Positions 1 through 6,006 of a stretch of DNA of 6,006 nucleotides are shown in pieces. Both the position numbers and the translations under genes were made by a program. How positions within the stretch are numbered: position 1 is the stretch's first letter; the number at the start of each line of letters is the position of its first letter. The DNA is from JALYNX01 sp964608055. GTDB taxonomy: Bacteria > Actinomycetota > Acidimicrobiia > Spongiisociales > ZC4RG35. Location of the stretch: NCBI GenBank assembly GCA_964608055.1, contig CAZSMJ010000123.1:1-6006 (forward strand), given 5' to 3'. The notes beneath the pieces were generated by a model. The model did no database searches, was not told where the DNA came from, and saw nothing but the letters and a program-made list of their open reading frames with translations.

Positions 1-465
<465 letters not shown>

Positions 466-467
<2 letters not shown>

Positions 468-481
468 CCGAAGATTCGGTT
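466..481 (+). terminator. Small hairpin at the groEL stop codon
   Basis: The 16 bases beginning in the groEL TAA form an inverted repeat, AACCGAA / TTCGGTT around GA. Sterically this is better drawn as ACCGA, loop AGAT, TCGGT. It is followed by TTTCC, only a weak pyrimidine run. It may act with the much stronger palindrome immediately downstream as a two-hairpin 3' end for groEL. On its own it is a weak terminator candidate. Confidence 0.35.
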
Positions 482-521
482 TCCTAATGCGGGGCGTCAC
501 GCATTCGTGACGCCCTGCATT
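481..521. repeat. Palindromic repeat copy 1 (probable bidirectional 3'-end hairpin)
   Basis: The core is a 16-bp stem: left arm 486-501, loop CATT 502-505, right arm 506-521. It has a single G-T (wobble) position, 491 with 516. It lies in the 58 bases between the convergent groEL stop (467) and the AbiEi-like gene stop (526), so it could terminate transcription from both sides. No U-tract follows on either strand, so it would be an 'I-shaped' U-less terminator of the kind proposed for mycobacteria, not a classical intrinsic terminator. A copy with 37 of 41 bases identical lies at 1511-1551. That is more similarity than two independent terminators should show, so a duplicated or REP-like element is an alternative reading. 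Confidence 0.75.
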
Positions 522-525
522 GCGT

Positions 526-1452
526 TCAAGGGAGTCCACCGAATCCAGCAGGGTGAAGCGCCTTGCGGATGAGCGTGACAACGTAGTCGGGCCTCTCCTC
601 CACATCCCACCATGTGAACCGGAGCACTCTCCATCCGGCGAGCTGGGCGAGGTTGTCCCGTTCTCTATCCGTGAGAAAGGCATCGGCCATCGTGTGCCAG
701 CGTCGACTGTCACCTTCAATCACGAGGCGCTCCTCCAGGTACGCGAAATCAACCCGGCCGTTGGTAGCAGCGAGCCAGGTCGGTGAGAATTGGGCGGTTG
801 GCATCGGGAGTCCCGATCTCTCGATGAGGTCGAGAATTCGCTCCTCGAGGACCGACGTGGAGGCGATTGGATCGGCGCCTCGATCGCCGAGCACCATCCG
901 CAATTGCTTGATTCCCGGCTTTCCCCTCCTCGCGAGGTGTTCGAAGAGGACGCCAAGTGATTCGTATGACGTCAGCCCCTCGGCGACAGTCGCATCAACG
1001 AGCTTGGCAAGGCGCTTCGCTCCGAGATACTGAGCCATGTCGATCACTGTTCTTGCCGGCGTGGTCACCGCCAGCCCACCGCTGGTACACAACTGCTCAG
1101 GAGAGAGATCGGTCCTCTGCCGGACGACGACACCAGGGTATCGGTTGGACCGTCGAACCGGGACTGAGACGATCAGTAACCCTTTCCGAAGGCCGGGCAT
1201 TCGATGCATCTGGGCTGCAGACTCATGGGACACCACCGCGCCAAGTCGATGACACGCTGCTGACAGAGTTGCCCTCCACAGCGAGTCGGCACCCGGCAAC
1301 AAATAGGTGCTATGACCTGCCCTCTCCAGCCAACCGTCAACTGTCCGCCTAGCAAGCCATTCTCGGGAAGCACCAAGAGCCTGGGCTTCGGCAGACGTGA
1401 CACTGCCGCCGTTCTCGATGGCTCGTTGGATTATTCGATTCGAGAGGCTCAT
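526..1452 (-). CDS. AbiEi-type winged-helix protein with C-terminal DUF559 (Vsr-like nuclease fold) domain
   Basis: 308-residue protein. The start is taken as the ATG at 1452 because residues 1-54 (MSLSNRIIQRAIENGGSVTS to YLLPG) then form the helix-turn-helix module found at the N-terminus of AbiEi-family type IV antitoxins. The frame stays open upstream to a GTG at 1530, but that lies inside the palindrome and adds non-family residues. A middle region contains TTPARTVIDMA (about 129-139). The C-terminal block at about 232-300 carries RVDFAY, LVIEGDSRRWH, DRERDN and GWRVLRFTWWDV, the DUF559 pattern, with Asp235 and Glu246 as likely metal or active-site acids. No AbiEii nucleotidyltransferase toxin gene is adjacent, so it is not a standard AbiE pair. 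No good Shine-Dalgarno precedes the ATG; CATCTT (1460-1465) ends 7 nt upstream and is one base off TANNNT, so leaderless expression is possible. GC is visibly lower than in the next genes. DNA binding or cleavage is inferred from the family; the true substrate is unknown. Confidence 0.85.
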   Translation of the reverse strand: MSLSNRIIQRAIENGGSVTSAEAQALGASREWLARRTVDGWLERAGHSTYLLPGADSLWRATLSAACHRLGAVVSHESAAQMHRMPGLRKGLLIVSVPVRRSNRYPGVVVRQRTDLSPEQLCTSGGLAVTTPARTVIDMAQYLGAKRLAKLVDATVAEGLTSYESLGVLFEHLARRGKPGIKQLRMVLGDRGADPIASTSVLEERILDLIERSGLPMPTAQFSPTWLAATNGRVDFAYLEERLVIEGDSRRWHTMADAFLTDRERDNLAQLAGWRVLRFTWWDVEERPDYVVTLIRKALHPAGFGGLP

Positions 1453-1510
1453 CCTGTCGAAGATGGCAAGACGCGACGAGGATGAACAGGGGGTTGGCGT
1501 GTGAACCAGG

Positions 1511-1551
1511 TTCTTTATGCAGGGCGTCACGCATCCGTGACGCCCTGCATT
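1511..1551. repeat. Palindromic repeat copy 2 (3' end of the oxidoreductase gene, upstream of the AbiEi-like gene)
   Basis: A perfect 15-bp stem: left arm 1517-1531, loop CATC 1532-1535, right arm 1536-1550. Aligned directly with copy 1 (481-521) it differs at 4 of 41 positions. Aligned in inverted orientation (1516-1556 reversed) it also differs at 4 of 41, so the relative orientation is ambiguous because the element is itself a palindrome. It starts within the TAA (1550-1552) of the minus-strand oxidoreductase gene and lies 58 bases or more upstream of the AbiEi-like start. It could therefore terminate the oxidoreductase transcript before the AbiEi-like gene. No U-tract is present. Confidence 0.75.
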
Positions 1552-2404
1552 AGGAACGAGATTTCAGCCCAAGGGCAGCGGCGAGCTCGTCCAGTTTGGG
1601 GATGATGACCTCGGCGCCTGCCGGTGGCACGGAGAACACCGCCCGATCCACCCCGGCCTCGACGAGGAGGTCGACCGCTTCCAACTTCGCGGCGTAGGCG
1701 GTGATCTCGAACGAAGCGGGGTCCCGCCCCGCGTCTTCGAGCGCCTGGCGTACCGCAACCGCCCGGTCCACGACATTCATGCGGGTAGCCAGGGGCATCC
1801 ACCCGTCACAGAAGTCGACCATGTCTTTGATGGTCCGTGGTCCGGCGTCGGCACCCATGATGATCGGGGGATGCGGTCTCTGAATTGGCTTCGGCCAAGC
1901 CCACGAAGGCTCCAGCGAGACGAGCTCCCCCTGGAATGACGACATGTCGTCTGCCCAGAGCGATTTCATCATCAGGATCTTCTCGCGGAGGAGCTCTCGC
2001 CTCGTCGCATAGGCCGTGCCGTGTTGTGCCATCTCCTCCTTGTTCCACCCGTAACCGATCCCAAATAGGACTCGGCCCACGGACAAGTGGTCCAGGGTGG
2101 CCACCTCTTTCGCGGTCCAGATCGGATCCCGCTGCGCGACCAGGGTGATCCCGGTTCCCAGCTTGAGCTTGTTGGTGGCCGCCGCCGCCGAAGTCAAGGC
2201 CCCGAACTGGTCGAGGGAATGCCAATAGTGCTCGGGGAGGGGTGGGGCCCCCTCCCGACCACCCCAAGGAGTCTTGCGCGACACCGGGATGTGAGAATGC
2301 TCGGGGAACCACAGCGACTCGAACCCACGGGCCTCGACCTCCTGGGCAAGTCGGTCAGGGCGAATTGCCGTATCGGTGGCGAACATGAAGACTCCGAATT
2401 CCAT
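1550..2404 (-). CDS. Luciferase-like (LLM) class, probably F420-dependent oxidoreductase
   Basis: A complete 284-residue flavin/F420 TIM-barrel oxidoreductase of the luciferase-like superfamily, resembling the Rv2161c-type F420-dependent group. Members transfer hydride between reduced F420 and an organic substrate in the cytosol; the substrate here is unknown. Recognisable blocks are MEFGVFMFATD (1-11), AQEVEARGFESLWFPEHSHIP (20-40), KLGTGITLVAQRDPIWTAKE (81-100), LDHLSVGRVLFGIGYGWNKEE (104-124) and RPHPPIIMGADAGPRTIKDM (177-195). The ATG at 2404 is chosen because the family normally begins at this M-x-FGVF strand; the frame continues upstream to 2488 but that stretch is midA coding sequence on the other strand. 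The gene is divergent from midA, and the two start codons overlap inside CCATGG. The last codons and TAA run into the palindromic repeat. Use of F420 and not FMN is inferred from family resemblance, not from a visible diagnostic residue. Confidence 0.93.
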   Translation of the reverse strand: MEFGVFMFATDTAIRPDRLAQEVEARGFESLWFPEHSHIPVSRKTPWGGREGAPPLPEHYWHSLDQFGALTSAAAATNKLKLGTGITLVAQRDPIWTAKEVATLDHLSVGRVLFGIGYGWNKEEMAQHGTAYATRRELLREKILMMKSLWADDMSSFQGELVSLEPSWAWPKPIQRPHPPIIMGADAGPRTIKDMVDFCDGWMPLATRMNVVDRAVAVRQALEDAGRDPASFEITAYAAKLEAVDLLVEAGVDRAVFSVPPAGAEVIIPKLDELAAALGLKSRS

Positions 2405-3461
2405 GGACCTGACCGTACCGGCGTCATTGAAGGATCTGATCCAGAATCGCATCTCCTCTGTGGGCCCGATCCCCTTCGAAGCCTTCATGGAGATGGCCCT
2501 CTATCACCCCGATCTGGGCTTTTTCGCCACCGATCGGCTCCGATCCGAGAAGGCCGGCGACTTTCTGACCTCTCCTGAGGTGAGTGGCCTATTCGGGGAG
2601 ACACTCGCAGTGTTTGTCGCCGGGGAACGAGAGCGGATCGGTGAGCCATTCCAACTGATCGAGGTCGGCGCCGGGTCTGGGTCGCTTCTGCGGACCCTGC
2701 TCTCGAAGCTCGACGTCGAGGTGGTCGCGGTCGAGGCCTCCCCGGCGGCGCGCGCCTCATTGGCCGATGTCCTTCCCCAGGATGGGATCAGGACCACGCT
2801 TCCTGATCGGATCCGTGGGGTGATCCTGGCCAACGAGTTGATCGACAACCTCCCCATGGCCCTGAGCCAGCGGGTGGGGAACGATTGGCGGGAGCGATGG
2901 GTCGGGGGGGATGGCAACGAGCTCACGTTGGTCGATGCCGACCCCAGACCGGAGGTATTGGCCTGGCTCCAAGCCCATGCCGGCGATGTCCTCGATGGGG
3001 GTTGGGTGGAGGTGCAGCTGGCGGCGGCCGCCTGGTTGACCGACGCACTGTCCCGTTTGCAGGAGGGCTCAGTCGTGCTGATCGATTATGGGGATACCTC
3101 CGAGAACCTGCTGCCGAGACGTCAGGACGGGACCTTGCGCACCTATCGCGCTCATCATCTGGGGCCCCACCCCCTCGACGAACCGGGTGAGACCGACATC
3201 ACGGCTGATGTCAACTTCACGGCGCTGACGACTACGGCCGAGGAGGCTGGCGCCGAGGTCCGCCTGCTTCGTCAGGATGACTTCCTCACCGAGCTCGGTC
3301 TCCGGGATCGTCTGTCCGCTCTGAGGCATACCGAGTTGGAGGCGGCGCGAGAACGCGATGAGGTGGCCCGGATCCATGCCAGATCCCTCAAGACCGAAGC
3401 GGAGACTCTGCTCCATCCCAGAGGGCTTGGCGATTTCAGGGTGTTGATTGCCACCGTATGA
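2403..3461 (+). CDS. midA: MidA/NDUFAF7-family SAM-dependent methyltransferase (COG1565, DUF185)
   Basis: 352 residues from the ATG at 2403. The family's eukaryotic member NDUFAF7 (MidA) methylates an arginine of a complex I subunit during assembly; the bacterial substrate is not established. Family blocks: IPFEAFMEMALYHPDLGFF (23-41), GDFLTSPEVSGLFGE (52-66), the SAM-binding loop LIEVGAGSGSL (85-95), VILANELIDNLP (140-151, the family's NE-x-x-D-x-LP motif), SVVLIDYGD, then TLRTYRAHH with DEPGETDITADVNFTAL downstream. Length is normal for the family and the stop is TGA at 3459-3461. The start is uncertain. ATG 2385 (six residues longer, with GGTGG 5 nt upstream), GTG 2376 and TTG 2427 are possible; 2403 is preferred because it overlaps the divergent gene by only two bases. 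No intergenic promoter space exists on this side. The lipoprotein gene follows after 48 bases. Confidence 0.93.
   Translation: MDLTVPASLKDLIQNRISSVGPIPFEAFMEMALYHPDLGFFATDRLRSEKAGDFLTSPEVSGLFGETLAVFVAGERERIGEPFQLIEVGAGSGSLLRTLLSKLDVEVVAVEASPAARASLADVLPQDGIRTTLPDRIRGVILANELIDNLPMALSQRVGNDWRERWVGGDGNELTLVDADPRPEVLAWLQAHAGDVLDGGWVEVQLAAAAWLTDALSRLQEGSVVLIDYGDTSENLLPRRQDGTLRTYRAHHLGPHPLDEPGETDITADVNFTALTTTAEEAGAEVRLLRQDDFLTELGLRDRLSALRHTELEAARERDEVARIHARSLKTEAETLLHPRGLGDFRVLIATV
2412..2417 (-). promoter_or_regulatory. Possible -10 element for leaderless transcription of the LLM oxidoreductase gene
   Basis: On the minus strand TACGGT (a TANNNT match) ends seven bases before the A of the oxidoreductase ATG at 2404. 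That is the spacing expected if transcription starts on the start codon itself, as is common in actinobacteria. No convincing -35 hexamer is seen about 17 bases further upstream. The site lies inside codons 4-5 of midA. TANNNT is a low-information motif, so chance is a serious alternative. Confidence 0.3.
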
Positions 3462-3464
3462 CCG

Positions 3465-3490
3465 GGAACCGTCCTAGAACCGGAGGCGTC
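3465..3490 (+). promoter_or_regulatory. Possible ECF-type promoter for the lipoprotein gene
   Basis: GGAAC at 3465-3469 and CGTC at 3487-3490 are 17 bases apart, resembling the GGAAC / CGTC-type -35 and -10 elements of extracytoplasmic-function sigma factors. The same stretch contains interleaved direct repeats: GAACCG at 3466-3471 and 3477-3482, and GTCCTA at 3471-3476 and 3488-3493. A TATCTT (3492-3497) is an alternative housekeeping -10. Transcription starting about 3497 would leave only a very short leader before the Shine-Dalgarno at 3499. Low confidence; the lipoprotein gene could also be co-transcribed with midA. Confidence 0.28.
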
Positions 3491-3498
3491 CTATCTTT

Positions 3499-3504
3499 GG
3501 AGGT
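3499..3504 (+). promoter_or_regulatory. Strong Shine-Dalgarno site of the lipoprotein gene
   Basis: GGAGGT lies five bases upstream of the ATG at 3510. It is the clearest ribosome binding site in the window and fixes the start of the lipoprotein gene. Confidence 0.85.
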
Positions 3505-3509
3505 AATCG

Positions 3510-4004
3510 ATGAGAAAGCTGTCAGCACTGTGTGTCCTCGCTCTGTGGCTGACGGCTTGTGGCGCCTCCGGGGAGCCGCTCGAGGAACCTGACGCCACGA
3601 CGAGCACCAGCGTCGCCGAGGCCGGGACCACAACGACTACGGAAGGATCCACCTTGTTGACAGTGCCACGATCCGAAGCCGACCTCCTGGCTCTGGCCAA
3701 AGCGGCCCGGTCTGATCTTGCCGAGAGGCTCGGCGTGCCCGAAGAGGAGATAGCCATAACCGGTGCGGCCGCTGTGATCTGGAACGACGGGTCGATGGGT
3801 TGTCCTCAGCCTGATATGTCCTACACCCAGGTCTTGGTCGATGGTGCCCGGGTCACCCTTTCGCACGATGGCAGCGATTACACCTACCACCAAGGTGGCG
3901 GTGCCCTGTTCCTGTGCGAAGAGCCGGTCGACGGTTCCTATGTGATCTCTAAGGACGACTCGGGTGAGCTGGAGCTGATCCCACCCCCCGGTTACAACGA
4001 TTAG
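3510..4004 (+). CDS. Small secreted lipoprotein with Thr-rich linker and a conserved two-Cys domain, function unknown
   Basis: 164 residues. The N-terminus is a lipoprotein signal peptide: R2-K3, a hydrophobic stretch, and the lipobox L14-T15-A16-C17, so the mature protein should be lipid-anchored at Cys17 outside the membrane. Residues about 18-50 are a flexible acidic and Thr/Ser-rich spacer (including TTTTT at 40-44). The globular part begins with a helix, LLALAKAARSDLAERLGVPEEEI (about 59-81). It is followed by AVIWNDGSMGCPQPDMSYTQVL, VTLSHDGSDYTYH and GALFLCE. Similar W-x-D-S/G-x-x-G, YTQV-x-V-x-G and Y-x-YH signatures occur, to my recollection, in exported proteins of several phyla; I cannot name a function. 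Cys98 and Cys136 could form a disulfide outside the cell. It sits 48 bases after midA on the same strand, and a strong hairpin starts at its stop codon. A role in envelope biology is only inference. Confidence 0.88.
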   Translation: MRKLSALCVLALWLTACGASGEPLEEPDATTSTSVAEAGTTTTTEGSTLLTVPRSEADLLALAKAARSDLAERLGVPEEEIAITGAAAVIWNDGSMGCPQPDMSYTQVLVDGARVTLSHDGSDYTYHQGGGALFLCEEPVDGSYVISKDDSGELELIPPPGYND

Positions 4005-4030
4005 CGAGGGGCGCCAACGGCGCCCCTCGC
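4004..4030. terminator. Bidirectional GC-rich terminator hairpin between convergent genes
   Basis: A perfect 12-bp stem: left arm 4004-4015 (GCGAGGGGCGCC), loop AAC, right arm 4019-4030. It begins at the last base of the lipoprotein TAG and lies 23 bases beyond the protease stop on the opposite strand. It therefore probably ends transcription from both genes. Only short, interrupted T stretches follow on either side, as with the other hairpins here. Its sequence is unrelated to the 481/1511 palindrome pair. Confidence 0.7.
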
Positions 4031-4053
4031 ATCATTTCGGATCGAACTGGTTG

Positions 4054-6006
4054 CTAGGAGTCGACCTCCACCAGGGTGAGACCGAAGGTGGTTGTCCCGT
4101 CGGAATGGGACACGGCTCCGAGGAAGCTCCCAGGCGGGGTAGCCCCGGTCCAATCCACCACCACCGTGCCGATAGTGCCCAAAGTGGCTGTTGTCGGTGT
4201 CGCTGGATTGATCGACAGGGTCGGAGCCGCCGTGGGCACCTCCCAGAGATGGAAGGTGTAGCCCACGCCGGGATCGGGATCGATCACCTGCCACCCGTGG
4301 ACATACAAGGTGTATTCGCCATTGATGGGAGCCTCGAGTTCGATCAATTCGTCCGTGCCGCCCGCGACCGACACGGCTACGAGTTCTTCACCCAGGAACA
4401 AGAAGAGGTCGATGTCCGTATCCGGCGGACTGACACTGGTCAGGTCGCCTTCTCCCATCGTGATACGCAGGAAGGCCGCGTTCTCGACGGTGAAGGTATG
4501 GGCCACCACGTCGCCTTGGGGGACATCCTCGACCGGGTCGAACTCCTGGTCAGGATCATCAGATCCCACGACGCCCGATTGCGGTTCGTCAGCGGCGAGG
4601 CCATGAGCGGTTGCCACATAGGGACCGTTGTAGCCAAAGGCCACAGAGAAGCTGGCCGAGCCGGCCTCACCGGTTCCGCTCACCGAACTTGGGAACTCGA
4701 TGGCCGCAGCCTTGACTGCGATTGGGCTCCGCACGTCGTTCCTCCCCGACTCCCAGGTGAGGGACCCAAACCTCCATTCCCCTATCGGCGCCCCGTCGTT
4801 GACGAAGGTGACTTCGAAGGTGGCCGACTCGCCGGGAGCCAGTCGGATCCGATTCGGGATGACGTCGACATCGAACCCACGCGGTTCGTCGACGTCGGCC
4901 CGATAGGTAGTCGTCTCGTCCGAAACGTTGGTGACACTCCGGATCACGGTCTTCGAACCCGGCACCTCACTGACTCCGATCGACGGGTAATTGAGGTCTG
5001 TGGCCAGAGTCGGGACTCCCGCGCCCGCCAGACTGGCGCATGTCGCGGCCGGATTGGCAAATATGTCCGGACTCGCGTCACACATGAAGCCGAGGTAGTC
5101 CAAGAAGCCGGCGTCGTACACCAGACCCGGGTTGAACAGTGAGCCTTCGGAACTCGTCCTGCCACTCGGATCGACATGACCGGCTCCGAAGTCGAAGGGG
5201 GTCGCCCTGCCCCTTCCGTCCTCCTTACGGACGTCCTGACGGGCTGTCGTCATCAAGGCAGACCTTGCCATCGCCGCCGACCAGTCAGGGTGGGCCTGCT
5301 TGATCAGAGCGAAGAGACCTGCCACATGGGGGCTAGACATCGACGTGCCCGAGATTGCTTGGAACAGCTCACCGGGGGCGCTGAAAGACGGGGTCAGCGA
5401 GTTGCCGGCGAGGATCTGCACGCCAGGTGCGGTGACATCGGGCTTGATGATGTCAGGTGAGGCAGGATTGCCCACCGGGCCCCGGGATGAGAACTCGGCC
5501 ATCTCGTTGCCACGTTGGCGCTCTTTCTCAGCTGGGGTCAATCGGACCCGTGCTGCCGATCCCTTCGCGGCGATGTACGCCTTGAGGGCAAGACCGTCGC
5601 TGTTGTTGACCAATACCGAAGGGACGAAGTGGTTGTCGGTGAGCAGCGACTGGACGTCGTCGGCGTTGTACATGACCATGCCCACTCCACCCTGCTCGAA
5701 GATGGCAAGGCTCTTGTCGGTCCGGCCCGGGCTGCGGGGGCAGAGCACCACCATGCCGGTGATGTCCGGGTTGAAGTCGACTTCGGGATCGCAAGCCGTG
5801 TTGCCATGATCGGCCGAGTCGACAAACGGGAACTTCCCATCTGTCCCCGGGCCGACCGACGCACCCTCGAAGATGCCCGAATCCTTCTTGAAGAAGTGGG
5901 ACCAACGGCTTCTGCTGCCGTTGTCGATCCTGACTTGGGCCACGAAGGCCCGGTTCTGCTCGCTGGCACCCACCGAGGTGACCCAAGGTGTGCTGGCCGG
6001 ACTGCC
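4054..6006 (-). CDS. Secreted subtilisin-like (S8) serine protease with PA insert, C-terminal part (5' end outside window)
   Basis: The frame is open from the right window edge to the TAG at 4054-4056, giving 650 visible residues. The first, GSPASTPWVTSVGAS, is the conserved S8 segment that follows the oxyanion-hole region. Next comes a protease-associated (PA) insert at about residues 55-150, with GMVVLCPRS, EQGGVGMVMYN and VPSVLVNN. The catalytic core then resumes with FSSRGP, DIIKPDVTAPGVQILAG and GTSMSSPHVAGL; the catalytic Ser is residue 222 of the fragment (codon 5341-5343). DLNYPSIGV opens an Fn3-like region (about 337-435). A PPC-like beta-sandwich follows with DTDIDLFLFLGE and GEYTLYVHGW (about 529-571), then a last short beta-rich module ending FGLTLVEVDS. 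The catalytic Asp and His, the prodomain and the signal peptide must lie beyond the window, so secretion and activity are inferred from the family. No LPxTG or C-terminal membrane anchor is present, so the mature enzyme is probably released. This architecture resembles the plant-cucumisin-like PA subtilases found in bacteria. Confidence 0.95.
   Translation of the reverse strand, partial: GSPASTPWVTSVGASEQNRAFVAQVRIDNGSRSRWSHFFKKDSGIFEGASVGPGTDGKFPFVDSADHGNTACDPEVDFNPDITGMVVLCPRSPGRTDKSLAIFEQGGVGMVMYNADDVQSLLTDNHFVPSVLVNNSDGLALKAYIAAKGSAARVRLTPAEKERQRGNEMAEFSSRGPVGNPASPDIIKPDVTAPGVQILAGNSLTPSFSAPGELFQAISGTSMSSPHVAGLFALIKQAHPDWSAAMARSALMTTARQDVRKEDGRGRATPFDFGAGHVDPSGRTSSEGSLFNPGLVYDAGFLDYLGFMCDASPDIFANPAATCASLAGAGVPTLATDLNYPSIGVSEVPGSKTVIRSVTNVSDETTTYRADVDEPRGFDVDVIPNRIRLAPGESATFEVTFVNDGAPIGEWRFGSLTWESGRNDVRSPIAVKAAAIEFPSSVSGTGEAGSASFSVAFGYNGPYVATAHGLAADEPQSGVVGSDDPDQEFDPVEDVPQGDVVAHTFTVENAAFLRITMGEGDLTSVSPPDTDIDLFLFLGEELVAVSVAGGTDELIELEAPINGEYTLYVHGWQVIDPDPGVGYTFHLWEVPTAAPTLSINPATPTTATLGTIGTVVVDWTGATPPGSFLGAVSHSDGTTTFGLTLVEVDS

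Noticed and set aside
1453..1530. A 26-residue N-terminal extension of the AbiEi-like protein starting at GTG 1530
   Set aside because: The GTG lies inside the palindrome arm, the added residues look unlike the family, and the helix-turn-helix module starts naturally at ATG 1452.
481..1551. Integron cassette with attC sites at the palindromes
   Set aside because: The palindromes are short perfect hairpins without recognisable RYYYAAC / GTTRRRY core sites, and no integron integrase is visible.
481..1551. Insertion sequence with terminal inverted repeats
   Set aside because: The enclosed gene is AbiEi/DUF559-like, not a transposase. No short target-site duplication outside the repeats is evident, and each repeat is itself a palindrome.
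481..1551. CRISPR array or miniature repeat array
   Set aside because: There are only two copies, about 1 kb apart, with no regular spacers and no cas-like gene nearby.
2405..2488. N-terminal extension of the oxidoreductase to ATG 2488
   Set aside because: It would overlap 84 bases of conserved midA coding sequence, and the family starts at MEFGVF.
2087..2578. A 163-codon plus-strand frame starting within the oxidoreductase gene
   Set aside because: It is antisense to conserved LLM motifs and out of frame with midA, so it is a compositional shadow.
4051..5142. A 363-codon open frame on the plus strand
   Set aside because: It lies wholly antisense to the protease gene, whose frame encodes clear S8, Fn3-like and PPC-like motifs. 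Its product shows no recognisable domain, and long antisense frames are expected at this GC content.

Overview
The window looks like chromosomal DNA from a high-GC Gram-positive bacterium, most likely an actinomycete-type lineage (Actinomycetota). The evidence is the base composition (hand-counted 60-base lines run from about 53 to 73% GC), an F420-type luciferase-like oxidoreductase, a GroEL ending in GGMDF, hairpins without U-tracts, and a DUF559/AbiEi-type protein of a kind common in that phylum. The species cannot be read from the sequence.

Layout from left to right. (1) Bases 1-467 (+) are the 3' end of groEL. (2) Bases 481-521 hold a strong palindrome. (3) Bases 526-1452 (-) encode an AbiEi-like winged-helix / DUF559 nuclease-fold protein. 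(4) Bases 1511-1551 hold a second copy of the same palindrome, 37 of 41 bases identical. (5) Bases 1550-2404 (-) encode a complete luciferase-like, probably F420-dependent, oxidoreductase. (6) Bases 2403-3461 (+) encode a MidA/NDUFAF7-family SAM-dependent methyltransferase. Its start shares a CCATGG palindrome with the divergent oxidoreductase start, so there is no intergenic space. (7) Bases 3510-4004 (+) encode a small lipoprotein with a Thr-rich linker and a conserved Cys-containing domain. (8) Bases 4004-4030 form a GC-rich hairpin between convergent genes. (9) Bases 4054-6006 (-) are the C-terminal two-thirds or so of a secreted PA-domain subtilisin-like protease whose 5' end lies beyond the window.

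Most of the genes are ordinary housekeeping or secreted functions with no obvious shared pathway. The most unusual part is the roughly 1 kb unit at 481-1551. A visibly less GC-rich, defence-associated type of gene sits between two near-identical palindromes and separates groEL from the oxidoreductase gene that faces it. It may be a cassette that arrived or was duplicated together with a palindromic element, or the two hairpins may be copies of one terminator or REP-like family. No CRISPR array, tRNA, rRNA, transposase or integrase is visible. No stretch over 300 bases lacks a gene.
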